Below are positions 36,831 through 51,600 of a stretch of DNA of 64,000 bases, piece by piece. A model generated the notes under the pieces. It was not told the origin of the DNA. It did not search any database and was given only the letters and a program-made list of their open reading frames with translations. The position numbers and the translations under genes were made by a program. The stretch's first letter is position 1, and the number at the start of each line of letters is the position of its first letter. The stretch comes from Ooceraea biroi (taxonomy: Eukaryota > Arthropoda > Insecta > Hymenoptera > Formicidae), in NCBI RefSeq assembly GCF_003672135.1, contig NC_039510.1, forward strand, positions 10,912,001 through 10,976,000, written 5' to 3'.

Positions 36831-39800
36831 GGAATGTACGATGAATCCCGTGCTCCACCGCATATTTCCTATAACATTGACTAAGAAATTCGGTATAATG
36901 AGGCTTCTTGCATGGCAGGTGTCTAATTTTCCATAAAAGTTTATATAAATTTATATAAATATTTTTCATAAATTCTATAAAAAGATTAAATTTTCAAGTT
37001 TATAGAAGAAGAAGTGTTCCTGAAATTTAATATGTGGGCTTTACGCCTGCTATTTTACCTATTTAAATGTACCTCATCGATACTTCATAGGTATTTGATT
37101 AAGACGTAAATAATTACTCAAATAATTGGAATATAGACAAGCTTTTTGCAAATAACAGGGTATTTCGAAATAATAAGATCTCGAGGTAGAAAACTTTAAT
37201 AATGACTGGCTTGTAGCTGCTTTTCAGCTGACGTGCAGCAATTAAAAGCCGACATTGAAATGTTTGCACAGAAATACAGCGAGATAAATAGACAACGTGC
37301 GTTGATTTATTTGTGACGAAATCGAAGGTTACTACGGTGAATGGCCTTTCTCGTGCAATACATTCTCTTCAATAGAGATTAAGCTCGATATTAACCAGAA
37401 ACCCTATATCACAGGATGTTTTGGTATTTCAGAAGGTTACTCGAATCAACCGTCGCTCTTTGAACGTATAATTCGCGGTTGAATTCTGGTTGGATACATG
37501 CCGTGGAATTTCCAAAGCAAATTCTCATGCAGCTTCAAGAAACCATAGTACAGTGGTTACAAGAGAACTGTATTTGTATTCGGAACGAGTTCTTATCGAT
37601 CGATCTATCGAATTTGAAGTACCTACGTTCAATTACGAAGACATGAAGGCAAGTAACGAAATGGTAAACGATAATATTTATTTCTTCGCAATTTGCAGAA
37701 TTGCTTGATATATTGCACGACAACTAATGGACCATACTTAATGTTTCGGGTCTACTGGGGTATGTCCCGAGAAAAGCGTTTAAAATAAATTTAATGTTGT
37801 ACTTTATTAAAAAGAAGGACGTAATATATATAATTTATATTTCATACAAATCCACCATAAAAAGAACTCGTCAGAAACAAATAAACATCGAAATTACATT
37901 TTATGCATATATTTATACTCTACTGAGTATCAGCGAATTGAAAAATCTTAACATAAGTGCCCTGACTGGATTCCGTTTCGAAACAGTTAACAACGCAATG
38001 ATTGCGCTACGAATTCACTGTAGGTTCATAAATACGGATTCATTCGTAATCCCCGGTGTATCCGAACGTTTTCTCCTGATGTCGATGGGTGACTTATGGA
38101 AGCTGCGGGTTAATTCGATTACCGCAGTACAGCGATCGGGGAGAACTCTTTGTCGAGCGATTCTTATCCTGTCTAGAGACTTCTTCCGATGTCACTGCTG
38201 CGACATTGACGTCGCGTCTCATAGGTCGTAAATTTTCCGAGCTTTAACCGTTGTTACGTCGTGTAATTCAAGAGACGTAGAAACGTGACGCACAAATAGA
38301 TAGTCGCAAGAAGATAGGCGTGAAAGTTGCTCACTCATAGGTATAATACGAACTAACGATCCTGCTCGTCGCATTAAATATTTTGCGATTCGATAAACTG
38401 TCGATACATGCGCGGGAGGTGGTGCATGAAACTTTGATTACACGAACGTACACGTAACTGTTTTTTTTAACGAGGTATCAACGTTAGTATCGAAAAGCTG
38501 ATGCGATTTGAACTGAAACGTCGCCGGATTTACGGAGATGCAACCGTCAGCCGTAAAAAATTATTTTCCCCGTTGTCCGAGTCATGAAAATAAGGTCTCC
38601 GAAAGGGTTCATACGCTCATACGATTGTAATATCGCTTTATGATTGACATTGTCATTATCCAAAGCCGCGATCGTCTTAAAGAAAGTTACTCGAAAGTAG
38701 GTCCGCAGTTGAATGACTTTCGGAGCGCGCGTGCCGACGAGGGATCGTAAAAGACTTTTACGTACCACTCGAAACGATGGGGCGTAATCTGCGACGAGTT
38801 TTCCCGCTACTTCGATCTTTATTATGCCGGAAAACTCTCACGATACTTACGACTGTACGCGTGTTCGGGAATACGAGTTTACACAGTAAACGCGCGAACG
38901 CGCGCGCATTTTTCATTATGAAATCGTGCTTTCTCGCACATTACATTCTGATGCACACATACAATGATGACACTTTCGTGCAGATTTGAATTATAGATCT
39001 CACAGAGAGCAGAATTTGTTATTTAATTAAAATTACGAATAAAAATTGCTAAGAGATCTTCATAAGATAAAGCCGCAAGAGCTATGAAAATACATTTCTG
39101 TATATAGACAATGCCAAATAATATGATATAATATATAATATTATAAAGCTTATAAAATTTAAACTTTACTTTTTTTTTTAAATATCGTGCAATTTAGAAA
39201 TAATAAAGTTTTAGTAAATAGAAAAAAACTGGAAATAAAGAAACAAGTAGTGAGCATTATTGCTATCTACTCTCTACGCATTAATCTTTTTAAATTGTCG
39301 TCTGTTATGAAAAGTGATTTTTAATTATTTAATGAAATCATTAATTACACACCAAGATAGTTTAACATGAAGATTATACGTAATTGTATCGTTCTGAAGA
39401 TCGCGCTTTTAATACAAAACATTAATTAATCGAATGATGACGTGAACGATTAAATAGATGATGCAATGTAACGATGTCTTATAACGGTAATGTAAATTTC
39501 GCGAGACACCAAGTGATTTACAATCAAATCTCATTAAAAGTTCAACTCGAATGTCATTAAACATAATTCTGAGGATAAATGCGTTTTGTCTTAAATGACG
39601 GAATAGCAAATCTGGTATAAGGCTGGAAGCGAGCCTGCCCGACCTTTGTTTCATGCCACTAATGATTTCGCTCATTAGGCAACGTTACTTAGCGAAACGG
39701 CGTGCAATCGAGCTTAATTAATTACATTTACCACCTTCGATTATTCTCCTGATTTCCGTGCGACACTATTCTTCACACTACTTCAATGTCGATTATTAAA

Positions 39801-41170
39801 AACATTAAGAATCGAAAAATCGTAACCGTTAGAAAACAAATTGCTAAAACGTTTTGCAATAAATGTGTCAAATATACAATTATGACACATCATTATGATA
39901 ATCATCTTCGCAAAAATATTTTTTCAAAATTGATTCTACGTCTCCCGAAATGTCAGAATTTGATACATCCGGATATTGTTCGAGGACAACTCGTGTCTCG
40001 CCGGGATTGTTCTGATAAAATCTCGACGGGGGCTGCAAAAGAGGATGTACAGGACGACAAGCTTTAATTACCAGAGTTCTTTCGTCCCTATACAGCGATA
40101 TACAGCAAACGCCTGGAACTGATCCTGGCCGTTTAGCGCGATCGATCCCGACGCCGGCGCTGGACGGAAAAGTCGGAGATTCGAGTACATAGGATCGTTA
40201 AATCCCCGACCTCATCGACGACTTAACCGCCCTCGAAGGTGGAAGAGATAGTGGCCATTCACTGGGCCGAATTAACTCCTCGCGCAGACTGTTTCGATGG
40301 CGGTAGACGGCGGCAAAGGAGAAGCCGGGGCGACATTTTCCATTAAACTTTTCCCGCGTTCGTCACCTCGTCATCGTAACTTTCAGCCGCGACCGTCGGT
40401 TTATTTTAATCTTTTAAACCGACCGCGTATTTGATAGGAATCACGGAAGCCTCCAAACCATTCGCGATACTTCGCTGCACAGGCGGATTTTTATTTTATT
40501 TCAAGCATTTTTTCATGAGTTACACGCAGCAAACAATAAAAATTTAATGGCGGAAATTATGCTGTTCATCGTGGCGATGCAAACTTAGTGGTTCGTTTTA
40601 TTCGACGCATATACGATGAGATTCATAAAATATGACGCGTATAATTAAAAATTCAATTTTATGCGGCAATACTTCATTCAAGAGAGAACAGAATCGCTAC
40701 ATTGAATTATATCGATGAAAGAAATTGCGGCGAGGAGTTTCAATCAACGAGACTGTTATCGAAGATGAGTCGGGACTCGGCCGATTGCGATCTTCGTAAA
40801 AAGAATCCATTTCGATAAATAAGGATTGTCATTAGGTTGAGTCGTACAGAGAAGACAGGGACATAAAAATGATGCAATTAATCGCGAGAGTCCTCAGACT
40901 ACTCGAAATCCTTGGTAAGAAGCCCGTTGAGGAAATCACCTTATGTCCTGTCTGCTATCACGGCAGAAACTGAACCTTCATAAGACCCGGGAGATTTTCT
41001 TTTGTTATTTAGAATTATACTAACGCCCGTACGATGAGGAATAACAAACCTCATCACGCTGTATAAAAGATACGGCTCGGAGAAAATTTTCGGGAACGGT
41101 GCAGATGAGACCAGGGATTGGATATGACAGGACAGCATGCGTAAGCCCGTTGACAAAGGGCCGCGAAAAT
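36831..41170. other. Alternating gene-free DNA
   Basis: AT-rich at 36840-37900 and 38980-39800; CpG-richer at about 38000-38960 and 40000-40450. A 145-codon plus frame at 37794-38231 starts in AT-rich DNA and lacks any motif. A small palindrome CGTAAAAG-A-CTTTTACG lies at about 38748. Confidence 0.45.
36940..36959. repeat. 20-base AT palindrome
   Basis: TTTATATAAA, palindromic itself, is doubled head to tail so that the whole 20 bases are also a perfect palindrome. All A/T, so slippage may explain it. Confidence 0.75.
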
Positions 41171-41870
41171 CACCTTACTGTCTTTGTGTGACTAAAGGGT
41201 GGCGATGAGGGGGCGGGAGGAAGAACGGAGCAGCGTAGGGTCGTTAACGTTGAGGTAGGACAGGTCTGAGCTTTCCCTGGCCACGTCCGTCGGTCTTCGT
41301 TCGTCCTCTACTTTGTCCCCCTTCCCGATCTTGCGAGAACCTACGGGAGAGAATGCTGGGATCCAGAAGCCGGAGGAAGATAGAGGAAGACCAACAAGAA
41401 CAGACCCGTGATTTAGAGCACGACTGCACTGCGCTTCTTACGAAAGGAGTACGGCGCATGAGGAAGGGAGCAGGGTAGTTGAGGAGATCAGGGGATGAGA
41501 GAGAAAGAGAAACGGAAAAAGGAGAGAAAGAAGCGATAAAAGAAGAAGTGTAAGAGAGAGATGGATGAGTACGGAAGACTATGTAGGGGAATGATGAAAA
41601 AGGAGAAACGCCAAGAAGAACTGCGTTGCGTTTTCTTTTCAGATAAGAGAAGATACGTAAGGAGAGAAAAAACAAAAAGAGAGACGAGCCAATTGAAAAG
41701 GAAGAAGATCATTGTGAAGGAAGGGACGTACAATGAGGAGAAACTAAAAAAGGGAGGAACGTGTGAAGTCCTGTCCTTTCATAGGAAAGTGTAACGTTAA
41801 AGCCACCATACAAGATACTTTTTCTGAAGATAGCAAGGAGAGGCATTAAGGAGACAGACAGTGAAAGACA
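41171..41870. other. Long purine-biased region
   Basis: From about 41463 to 41775 the plus strand is strongly A/G-rich (GAGAGA, GAAGAAG and GGAGAAA runs), and the bias continues more weakly on both sides. Open frames on both strands there are low-complexity (Lys/Arg/Glu on plus, Ser/Phe/Leu on minus) and not called as genes. Confidence 0.6.
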
Positions 41871-44360
41871 AACTCCGAGCGTAAGAGCATATCGCACTTT
41901 GTGTTGTCTGCATCTATACCTACTCGTTTTTATTTATTTGGACGAAAAAATCATGTTCACACTGCATATGAAAAGAAGATTCACTGCGTAATGCAGTTAT
42001 ACCGAATAATTCAGAAATGATCAGTGAACGCATACATCTCGTAGAACTTGCGTAATTAGAATTAAAGATCTTGGCGCGAATTTCATCCAAATAGCTATAC
42101 AGTTTTCAAAAAGCAATTCCGGATCGCCAAAAGAAAGAAGCAACAAATTTTCAAAGAGCTTGCAAGGAAAATTTCATTCAAGGTGTTATCCTTTCTCTCT
42201 ATTAGGATCTCTTTCTATTTGAGTCTGTATTATGATCCTAACGAGGGAAACTCAATATTTTCAATGCTGAAATTAATATTATAACTTCATTGCATGCATC
42301 GATATCGGATATTCCTCTATTTAAGCACGCGAATTTACATTAATCAGGGGAGTCAACAAAAGATTTTGCAAGAAAACGTGATCTTCTTTGAACGAGCTTT
42401 ATACGCTGCAGATGTCTAACAAGAAAATTACGTCGGATTACGTCTCGTCGTTCCTTTCGCTCGAATGTTCGAGCGGGAAACCAGATACAGTGTGCCAGCT
42501 TGAAATCTGTGTCGGTCGTTAAAAGACTCCAATTACCGACCGGAATTCCGAACTCTCGAAAAGACGAACGCGTACGAACGTGCGAGCGAGAGAGCTTGCC
42601 TCCGGTAAAGCTGTTCGCTCTCGTAACTGTTAAATTACTGAATCTTCCCCATGTGGCATATTTCACTCTTTTCTCTTACATTTGTTCCGTCGTTCCTTTC
42701 ATCCTTCCGTTGATGTTATCCTCTCAGCGAAGCGTTCTAACGCGGAAAAGGAAAAGCTCCAAAGGAGAGCGAATTTCGTCATTCGCAAAATGTTTTCTGC
42801 AAATCTCCCAATTATTAACTCGGACACGTATATGTAATGCTTTCACCGACTGTTTTCAGAGTCACGTGCGAATCGTGACAAGTCAAAAGCGCGGAGGAAT
42901 CTTACGTTGCGCGGAATTTGTAATATTAAACTTGTGAACATGTATACTTGATGCATGCGTGAGTTGGAGGCGCGCGCAAATATCCCGAAGCAACGTGAGG
43001 TACGTTACGCGTTCGCGTAAATTTAAGCGCATGATATTTCGGAAACACAGCCAGCAGAGCAGAAACGTAATTCCGAGAGTGCAAATGTAGGCCGTACGAT
43101 ATATCTGCGTCAGGTAGACCAATGTCCTGCTCCACCCATCATGAATCAACCGCTGTATTGCGGCTACTTTGGATTGTTCCCCCAGCTTCGGAACACGTCC
43201 GATTACTCGCTTGCTACGATCTCGCTATCGATTTTTCCTAAATTTCCCTATGTTGCACGACGGACACTGACAATGTTGCACGATCGGCTTATCACGGCTA
43301 GTCACATAAATTCGCGGATGCCTCTCCGCGTGATATCTGCGACAAAAGCCAGCGTAGCTTCAATCGTAATTCCACCTACGAATTTTGTCCCTTGGAAAAA
43401 AATGGCATGTTTTTATAAGATTTTTAATTAAAGCTCGATCGTCATTCTCGTGAACCTTCGTGCCAGTTTTCTCGGACTAAGGTCGCAATTGCATCGCATC
43501 GCAAAGTGGCGGATATTGCTCGCTCCAGTCCGCAGAGAAGACTGTCCCTTCTTCGTGCGAGCTTTTTGCGAGAGGCGGACTTATGGCCGAGTCCTGTCAC
43601 GCGCGATAAGTTTATTTAGTTCTATGAAAGAAACACCGCGCGAGAGATACAAGGGTTCGCGAAAATACCCTACTTGACGCATCCGCGGTTCCTGAAAGCT
43701 TATTGCGCCGGCCGGGAATGGGCGAGCGAAACAATTAAGGGATACGCGAGCGGGATATCGCTAGCGATACGATCTCATCGAGGAGTTGGCTCCGGGCCCT
43801 TAACGTTTCCGTCGATTAACCAACCAATTGACGAACAAAGGAAAGATTGCCTCCAAGCAGGACCTAGAGTTTCCAATCAACTATAGATCGATGAGCCAAG
43901 AAGGCTTCCTTTGGTTTGCGCGTCACGTTTGTGCCATTGAGATTTATTAGCGCCGATGAACGTGGCCATCGATGATGATAGCTCATTATGACAGAACATA
44001 GTGTAACAAGATGCGAGCATGCACCTGAGACACTCGGAGTTTCATGTATATACTATATATACATATAAATCTTTCTTCTTTTTTTTATAAAGATATACCT
44101 ACCTTCCTCTTGCGCACATATACAGACATATTCCTTTTTCCTTAAAACATGAGAATAATACGGACGGATTAAGTAAAATAACTATATTCTAATGAATTAA
44201 TAAATATAATGTATTTTGATTGATAAATTTAAGCGATTTGATACTTTAGAGTTTTCCAAATACTGCATTATCCTGTAGATAAAACTAATTACGAAAAGAA
44301 TAACGAGTAACGGCAATGTACATGTAACGTTATTCTTTATAGGTGATAAGAATATTTCTT
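41871..44360. other. Gene-free stretch, CpG-rich from about 42400 to 43900
   Basis: Open frames up to 145 codons (42500-42937 plus). A minus frame at 42883-43149 starts with ATG and is hydrophobic in the middle, but has no good donor at its end. AT-rich after 44000. No exon is called. Confidence 0.4.
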
Positions 44361-45480
44361 ACGAAATGTTGAGTAAAACATTCTCTCTTTCTCTTTTACT
44401 GACTTTTCTCTCGGTTAAATCATCGCACCAATCGTCGCCAAGATTCAGAAGAGAAAAACACCATCGAAGCAACGGGGAGAATCGGAGAAAGTTCTTTGAA
44501 ATTAAACGCCTCGAACGAGACCTTACTAATTTCCTTTTTGCGCCTCGTCCGCCTTCAGGTTTGACGCTCATCGATCTCTCATACCGGCCACATTTCTATC
44601 GATTCAATCCCGTCTGTTCGCCGCGAAAAAGTTCGCCGTGCTTAAGGAGGAAAAGAAACGGGCAGTAAGCGAGATAGCCGGGAAAAGGAGAGAGACAGAG
44701 AGAGAAGGAGAACCGACGAGCCAACCCCGGCAAAAAGAGACGACATAGAAAATTTCGGTGGTAACTGGCGGAAAAGGGAGGCTGGGGAGGTGCAAGGGAA
44801 TCGCTGGCGGGAAATGTAGAAAAGTGGAACGCCTCGCGCTGTCGACGAGCGGTTCCGTGTGCCAGCCAGAAATATACTATCGACCAGGCGTGCGCGCCAG
44901 GACGTGCGTGCTTGTGCGCGCGTACCGCCTGGAGTAACGCGTGTGCACACGCGGACCAACAGGGGTGGGTTTTGCGGTGCAGCCGCAGCGCACCGCACCG
45001 CAAAACTTTCACAATTTTCGCCGGGATCGATAGATTCGCCTTGATATATTATTCGAGGCCGTCGTGACGCGGCACGAAAAGAGACTTCGCGCGCGCACGC
45101 GAGAACACGAGGACGCCGCGTCGCCCAGCGTCGCGACGCCTCCTGGTGATGCCATCTTCTCCACCCCGCGCGTTTCTCGGGAATTCAATTCCATCCGTTA
45201 TGTACCGACGACATGATCGCGCCTCTGCACGGTTCCGTACACACGAGTCAGACGAAGAACTGATCGATGGAAAGATCTCAGGCGCAACGCCCGCGACTGG
45301 AGAGAAATTTCGGGTGTCGCGATTTAAGTTACGTTGCCGTACTTTGGACAGGGTGAAAAATCTGGCGGCCGTAGCTGCCGATCGATCGCCTCGGGATTGC
45401 GAGCGGTCCCCGCCGAAAGAAAATACCCGGTTTCGCGATGCAAGTTAGGGACGCTTTGAATTTTAGATTGTTCTCGGAAG
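44361..45480. other. CpG-rich patch with purine-rich core
   Basis: A/G-rich on the plus strand at about 44640-44830, then strongly CpG-rich to 45200. Several overlapping frames (up to 138 codons, minus). Contains the hairpin at 44969-45006. Resembles a promoter or conserved non-coding island; not assignable. Confidence 0.4.
44969..45006. repeat. GC-rich hairpin with 12-bp perfect stem
   Basis: GTTTTGCGGTGC (44969-44980) is exactly complementary to GCACCGCAAAAC (44995-45006), with a 14-base loop and a possible G-T pair outside. Confidence 0.8.
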
Positions 45481-48400
45481 CGATTGTGAAACTGATCCGC
45501 AGAAAGGGGAATGAAATCGGCGACTGGGGCGGAGCCCAGTTTCATAATCATTTTACAGCCCTTTTAATATTAAAAGTGGTTTTAACTTATATTGCTACCG
45601 AGACCACTTAACTACGGCTCAAGTTACGACAAATTTCGAAGTCTATCTACGTGGCGCGACCGCGTTAAATTTTCACCAATTAAAAACGTTGAAAAATTTT
45701 ATCGCTATTATTTGCGAGTAAGAACATTTCACAGCGCAAAGTACTTCTCTTTTTCTCATTTTTATTTCAACTTACCACTACTGAGAAAATCATTTATTGG
45801 ATGAAGAGAATTGCCGAGCCGCAATCACTCGCGCAAAAGTGTCAGAGCATGATGGAATCTCGCAGTAATGGATGCTCCACGAGTTTCGCGCTACAAATCG
45901 ATCAGAATAATTCCAATCGACGCTCGAACGCAGTTAGCGAATTGCGGCCAGGTCGTAGGATGATTCATGACGGGTAATTTCACAGTCACGTAACGGCCAT
46001 GGCGTCACGGAGCATCGTAATTCAAAATTATAAGCGAACGTATCGCCTGAATCTGGGACGAGCCCGCGATAAGTTAGATCGACCGAAAGCAGATCACATG
46101 GGGGATCGCCTCCAGAGACAGTCCTCGACCCAGTCACGTTTAATCACTCAAGTTTCTTAATTAGTAGTGCCCTTGAGTATGTGGTGCCTTCACATGTCAG
46201 TTACCTTATGCCATTGTTCAGAAAACAGCGACACAATTTTCAATGCTGGAAAGTTCCGGCGAAGTTAGCTTTTCAGGATATTAATCCACGGGAAACAAAA
46301 GACTATTCATATTAAATTTGCATTAACACGAGCTTGAATATACTATATCAACCTTCAACTAATAGCGACATTCCTATCGTATCGCTTATTGCTAATAAAT
46401 CAATGATAATTTATTTTGCGGAATGTGAGAGATGCAACAATTTAATCCTCGGAGGCAACAATTGTCACTTCTTAACAAACTATTGCTATTTGCAAAAATT
46501 ACAGTGGCATAATACGTATACAAATATGATAGAACGTCCCAAATGATAGAACAATTAGCAGCGGACGTTGAAATGCCTGCAATTCGTCCACAATATTGCG
46601 CTACAACCCGGCGAGATCAACTCGTTACATATCGGTGCAGTTCAATTAGCGAAACAATTACAAAAGTTCCAACGTTACACCGTGCTTGTATCGAAATGGA
46701 AATTGCCTCGTATCTCACACAGCCGAGTTGTATTTTTTCAAACAACTTCATTGTCGACTAGCCCAATCGCCCGTAATCTAGCTCGTATTCACGGATTTGC
46801 ATATATAAGAGGCCCGCCGCTCAAATATCAGTGAAATGCAGCGAAAAATAGTCCGTTGCACAAACGAATAAAAATATTATTTACATTGCTGAAAAGTCAA
46901 TCCGAAATGGTGTTTTCTCGACGGAAACAATGCCGCGCGACCACGTGAAACGGGGACCAACTCACTATCGACCCGTACAATGCAATTAGCAAAGTGCCAG
47001 GAACATTACTCATTACATATTGTCGACGTCGCCGACATTCGGCCGACGAGTACGCACGACTAATGATTGAAAATCTGACGGGATTTCGTCTGGAACGATC
47101 GTCGTCGCCGAGGCAGCTCGTTAGCGTAAACGCCGGCGATAAAATATAAGTCTTGCAATGAGAGGTTGGCAATAAGGAGCTTAATAATTCTGCTAATTAC
47201 ATATAATGTCTCATTCCTCGATCCTTCGGTGCCCCTATTTCTTCCAATATATGCTATTGATGACCTATGCTACTGCATCGATGCATTTTTTTATATTCCT
47301 GAAAATTATATTTGCTACTTCTGTTTCATGTTCACAAAGCGATTCAAGAGATTTCACATTCATATATACGTGCAATATGGAACAGAAATATACTCCCAAA
47401 CTGGAATATATAATGAAACTAGTATACCTACTAAAAACTAGTGGAAACTACAGTAATCCTATCGTCTCTTCGAAAACATTTTACAGGTATATCTTTAATT
47501 GCAATGAGAATATTTTATTTTCAAAGTAATTAATTTATATATTTTTATAATCTTGAAATAGACGTCATGCATCATACATGTGCGTAAAATTTATTTTGAG
47601 AATTTAACCAAGCTTAATATAGATGAATTAATAAACAAAAGATCGATTAGTTGATTGCGAGCGGATAGTTACTTTTGCCCTTCGAGCTAAATGCTGATTA
47701 CCATAAATAAAAACTAAAACCATTCCGTTTGTATAGTTTTACCAGAAGAGTCATCAGTTGAGTAAAACTTCCTTAAGAATTGATATCATAAAATATGTAC
47801 GCGAACTCTTGAGAAAGATTTATTCAAAGTTTGCTTTATGCGGTACAGTACTGTGTGTACTTTACGTACAACGAAATGTTCAGCATTCAATGCATTCGAC
47901 GAGCTCTCCGCTGGATTTCGAGAAAGCGGAAGCAACCTAGCAAGAAGAATCGCTCGGATACCCAGTACGGTGGTAATGGATACAGTAGGGATAATCTTAT
48001 AAGGGCTGACCACCTCGTGAGATTTTCAAGAGGTAAAAGCCCTCTGCGCACCTAAAGTATAAATAAATTCGATAAAACGATCGTAGCGCACTGCTAGCGC
48101 TTTTTCACATAAAAAGTAGTAAGTTTCTTTTCGCGAGTTGAAGAAACATCGTTTTTAAAATGATCAAATACAATCTGAAAAATGACGATGAAATAGTATT
48201 ACAAGAAATGGTATTACTCGAACGTTTTTCCAATTATTTTCGCATTGGCGAGAGTTAGTCTCGAATTTTTCCAACGACACGTGTAAAAGAATTCAATTTT
48301 CGCAATGTATAAATCTTTTCATCGTTAACAAGTGAAATATTATTTGGAAAAAATAGCATTATTAATTAGAAACTGAATCGACTGTCTTAATAAATGTTTC

Positions 48401-51120
48401 TAGCACTTATTCTTACGTATTATTTGATAAAATTTTCAACATCTTAACATGTCGAGCCGCTAGAAAATACTAACTCAGACAATGCCTGCACAAACCATTG
48501 TTACATCGTTATAGAAAGTCGTAAAACGGTAATAAATAAAACGAGACACAAAGAAATGAAGAAAATTACAAGATAGATGTTAAATGTGACAGAATTCACA
48601 GATAGTTAATGAAGAAGTGCACTTGAAAGTTTATCATCATTTTGGATAGTCAGAAGCGAAGTTGGAAATCCATTTTCCATATATCTCGTTGTGCCGCGTA
48701 CCAAAGTTATCGACTGATTACCAAAGCTTCTTCATTGTTATCTCGATAGTCTACCATATTAAGAGAATTTTTCCTGTTATTGCCAAGGTAAGAACATACA
48801 GCTCGGGCAACAAGGACTTCTGCTCCTTGCAGATATAAGATTGCCAATGTAGTTAAAAAACAAAAATAAAATAAAACGGAAGGTCCTAGTTTAGATATTT
48901 TATCGGGAAAGTACCAAACCAATCTTGCGGAAAAGCACGAGAAATAAAGCGTGCAACAAGAAAAAGGATAGGACCGGGTGAGAAAAAGTAGTAAAGAGAC
49001 AGCGAGTAATACTTCCGGTAACTCCAGCGATTATTGGCAATTCAAAGTTCTGACAAGCAGTTAGAGGAGAAAAATACGCTTCTTTTCACAGGGATTTCCG
49101 AATTCCCGCGAATACATAGCGAAACTTGTTGCGGCAGGTCTCATGCCACGAGATGAAACCGAAGAGGGATAAGAAGAGGGAAAGCAAAAAGATTACAGCA
49201 GTTAGTAGTAGAAGAAGACAACGCGAAGAAAGACGAAGGGAAGAATGAACAGAAAGATAGACCAAAGCAGGACTCGCGAGTAGTCGGTGAAAGGACTTGT
49301 TCGGAAGTTTATCATTACTTTGTACTCTCGGTACATCGGAACTCCGCGTCCCCGCAACGGGCTTGCATTCGATACCCGCCAGCTAATATCATTTTAAAAC
49401 CAAAGTTCTCCGCGCAAACTTTTGTTTATTATTTTCTTGTTTCCCTGTAGCGAGCTATGCTAGCCGACTAGCCGCGGGGCGGCGACGAGGAGGATGCGAG
49501 AGGTTGCTCTTCCAATCGAACTTTCTTTATCCAGCCTCGCCTTAGGCGAATTATTTCCCTTTTTCCCCTCGCCCTGTCGGCTGTTCGAACAGTATTGAGA
49601 GAGTGGTCGAATAGAAGTCGGGAAAGAAATAAAATGTCCTCACTGGCCGATCCCCGCACACGTACACGCATACATACGCACGCTCCATCACTTTATTAAC
49701 CGGATATTTTCCCATCGGGATAAAAACGCCTGATTGAATTGCGAGTAATTGCGAGCTTCTGACCGCGATGTAGTTGAAGTGAACGGCATTCGTTTGTACA
49801 ATGGTCCGCATTATGTGTCCGAAATATTTCTGGACAGTAATTCAGACTGCACGTATTGCCCGACTACTTTTTTTATGAGTCACGCAAAAATATTTCACAG
49901 ACAAAACTTGCGCATGAATAACAGATGTGAATAATTAATATAATCGAGTATTTCGCATATTTTACTGTATGCTGTGAAGAGAGAGCATCTTAGATTACAG
50001 CAAACATTAACGGTTAATTAAACTGTTTTATTTTTGTACATAACGTAATATTTCTGTATGCAACATTTTTGTATAATGCAGCCATGATAAATTAACGAAG
50101 GTTAAAGTGTACTCGCGGAGTAAAGGCTGGTTCAAACTCAACCGCAAAGTATTCCTCAAAGTTGTATTTATCGGTGAATAGATTAAGATTATGCTCGTGG
50201 GTGTAATGGAAGGTCGGCGGTTTCAGGCTGCACTCAGTCCCATGAGATGAATGAGGCGGACAGATAAGTGGAGAGAAACCCGGAGAGAGGTTTCTTTGGG
50301 TAAGATAAAGGGTCGAAAGGGGTGGACCAGTATTCTGCATGATCGCTTCATTAACCTGTATTGTCTCGTAGTTGCACTGTTTAAGCTTACCTTTCTTATC
50401 GTGTAAAATAAGAAAGATATCGTGCCAAACCAAGTAACGAAATAAATCGAATATTCGCATATTTCGGATTCACATATTATGCACTTTATCGCACATTGCT
50501 GTACGTTTGCGTAATAATATTTTGTCGATAATCACATGAGACTCCAATATTATCAGAAAATATTTATTTCCAATTATAAATAAATCATCTTGGAAATATG
50601 ACATAAAAGTGTGTTTATATTCTCGTAACGTAATTAAATATCAAAATTATTATATCAAAATCGATACACTAATGTACTGCATCTCATGTATTATTTTGTT
50701 TTCATTGCACGTGAAATAAAGTTTTATATCGACCACATATTAAGTTTAGAATATTTACATTCTAAAATATATTATTATATATTATATATTAATATATACA
50801 TCAGAGTATATTTATTTTCTGTACTAACTGAGATAAATATTTAATGATTTAATATGTTTAACATGTGTTTTATGGTTCAAGCTGTATTCTCTTGTGTCAA
50901 CTTAATTACAGGCAAGTTATTAACGGTTACAACTAACTCTCTCTCAATAAAAAGAAAAACTAAAAATGAGCAAACGCACAATGCCCTATATCTTTTATCA
51001 TAATGCATGACACATGCTTCTTCTATATTATATAATATTTATCGGCACCTATATTATCCATATACTTGAAAACATAATTCAGAGTAACTCTTGTTGTATC
51101 CCAAGAGACAAAAGAGACAA
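45481..51120. other. Mostly AT-rich gene-free stretch
   Basis: CpG-richer only at about 45900-46130 and 49330-49700, with a purine-rich part at 49140-49280. A 122-codon minus frame with an ATG lies at 50092-50460 (see rejected items). Very AT-rich at 50470-51060. No RNA gene seen. Confidence 0.45.
45561..45576. repeat. 16-base palindrome
   Basis: CTTTTAATATTAAAAG, perfect over 8 bp each side. AT-rich. Confidence 0.75.
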
Positions 51121-51600
51121 ATTCGATAGAGGGGATGAGAGTGAACAACGAGGGGGTGGATTTCTATCGATGGCGCGGTACGTCACGGCCAAGCGACGAG
51201 CTCGCCGTGCACCGGATGATCGGTTCATTTCCGATCGTTGCCCACAATCAACAATACACCCCTGGACATTCTAGATTCCAGATCTGTCGGCATGGTCAGC
51301 TCCGTGAACCGTTTATCTGGCCGTGCATAGAGAGGTGAACGCGCGTGCGCGTCTGCTTGTGAACATGCACACACGCTCGTAAGGACACGTGGCTGTGTGC
51401 AGGCGAGGATGTGCAAGTGAGGGTCGCCATTGCGGCGTAGAATCTGACTCCACTTCGCTGCAATGGAGCTTGTTATCTCTGTTGTACCGGCACGGCTGAT
51501 GTACCATTTATTGCCCGTGGAGCAACAACGCTACTCGAACCATTCTGGCCGACTAACGCATTAGAATCATAGACTACTTGAAAGGGAGAAAAGGGTTGAA
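51121..51600. other. Small CpG-rich patch
   Basis: Open frames of 60-86 codons on both strands; no motif or splice pair. Confidence 0.4.

Noticed and set aside
50092..50460. 122-codon minus-strand frame with ATG and an internal AAG|GTAAGC donor at 50391/50390
   Set aside because: Frames of this length are expected several times by chance in 64 kb of such composition. The donor would leave only 23 codons, and no motif or upstream promoter was seen. Worth revisiting if transcripts map here.
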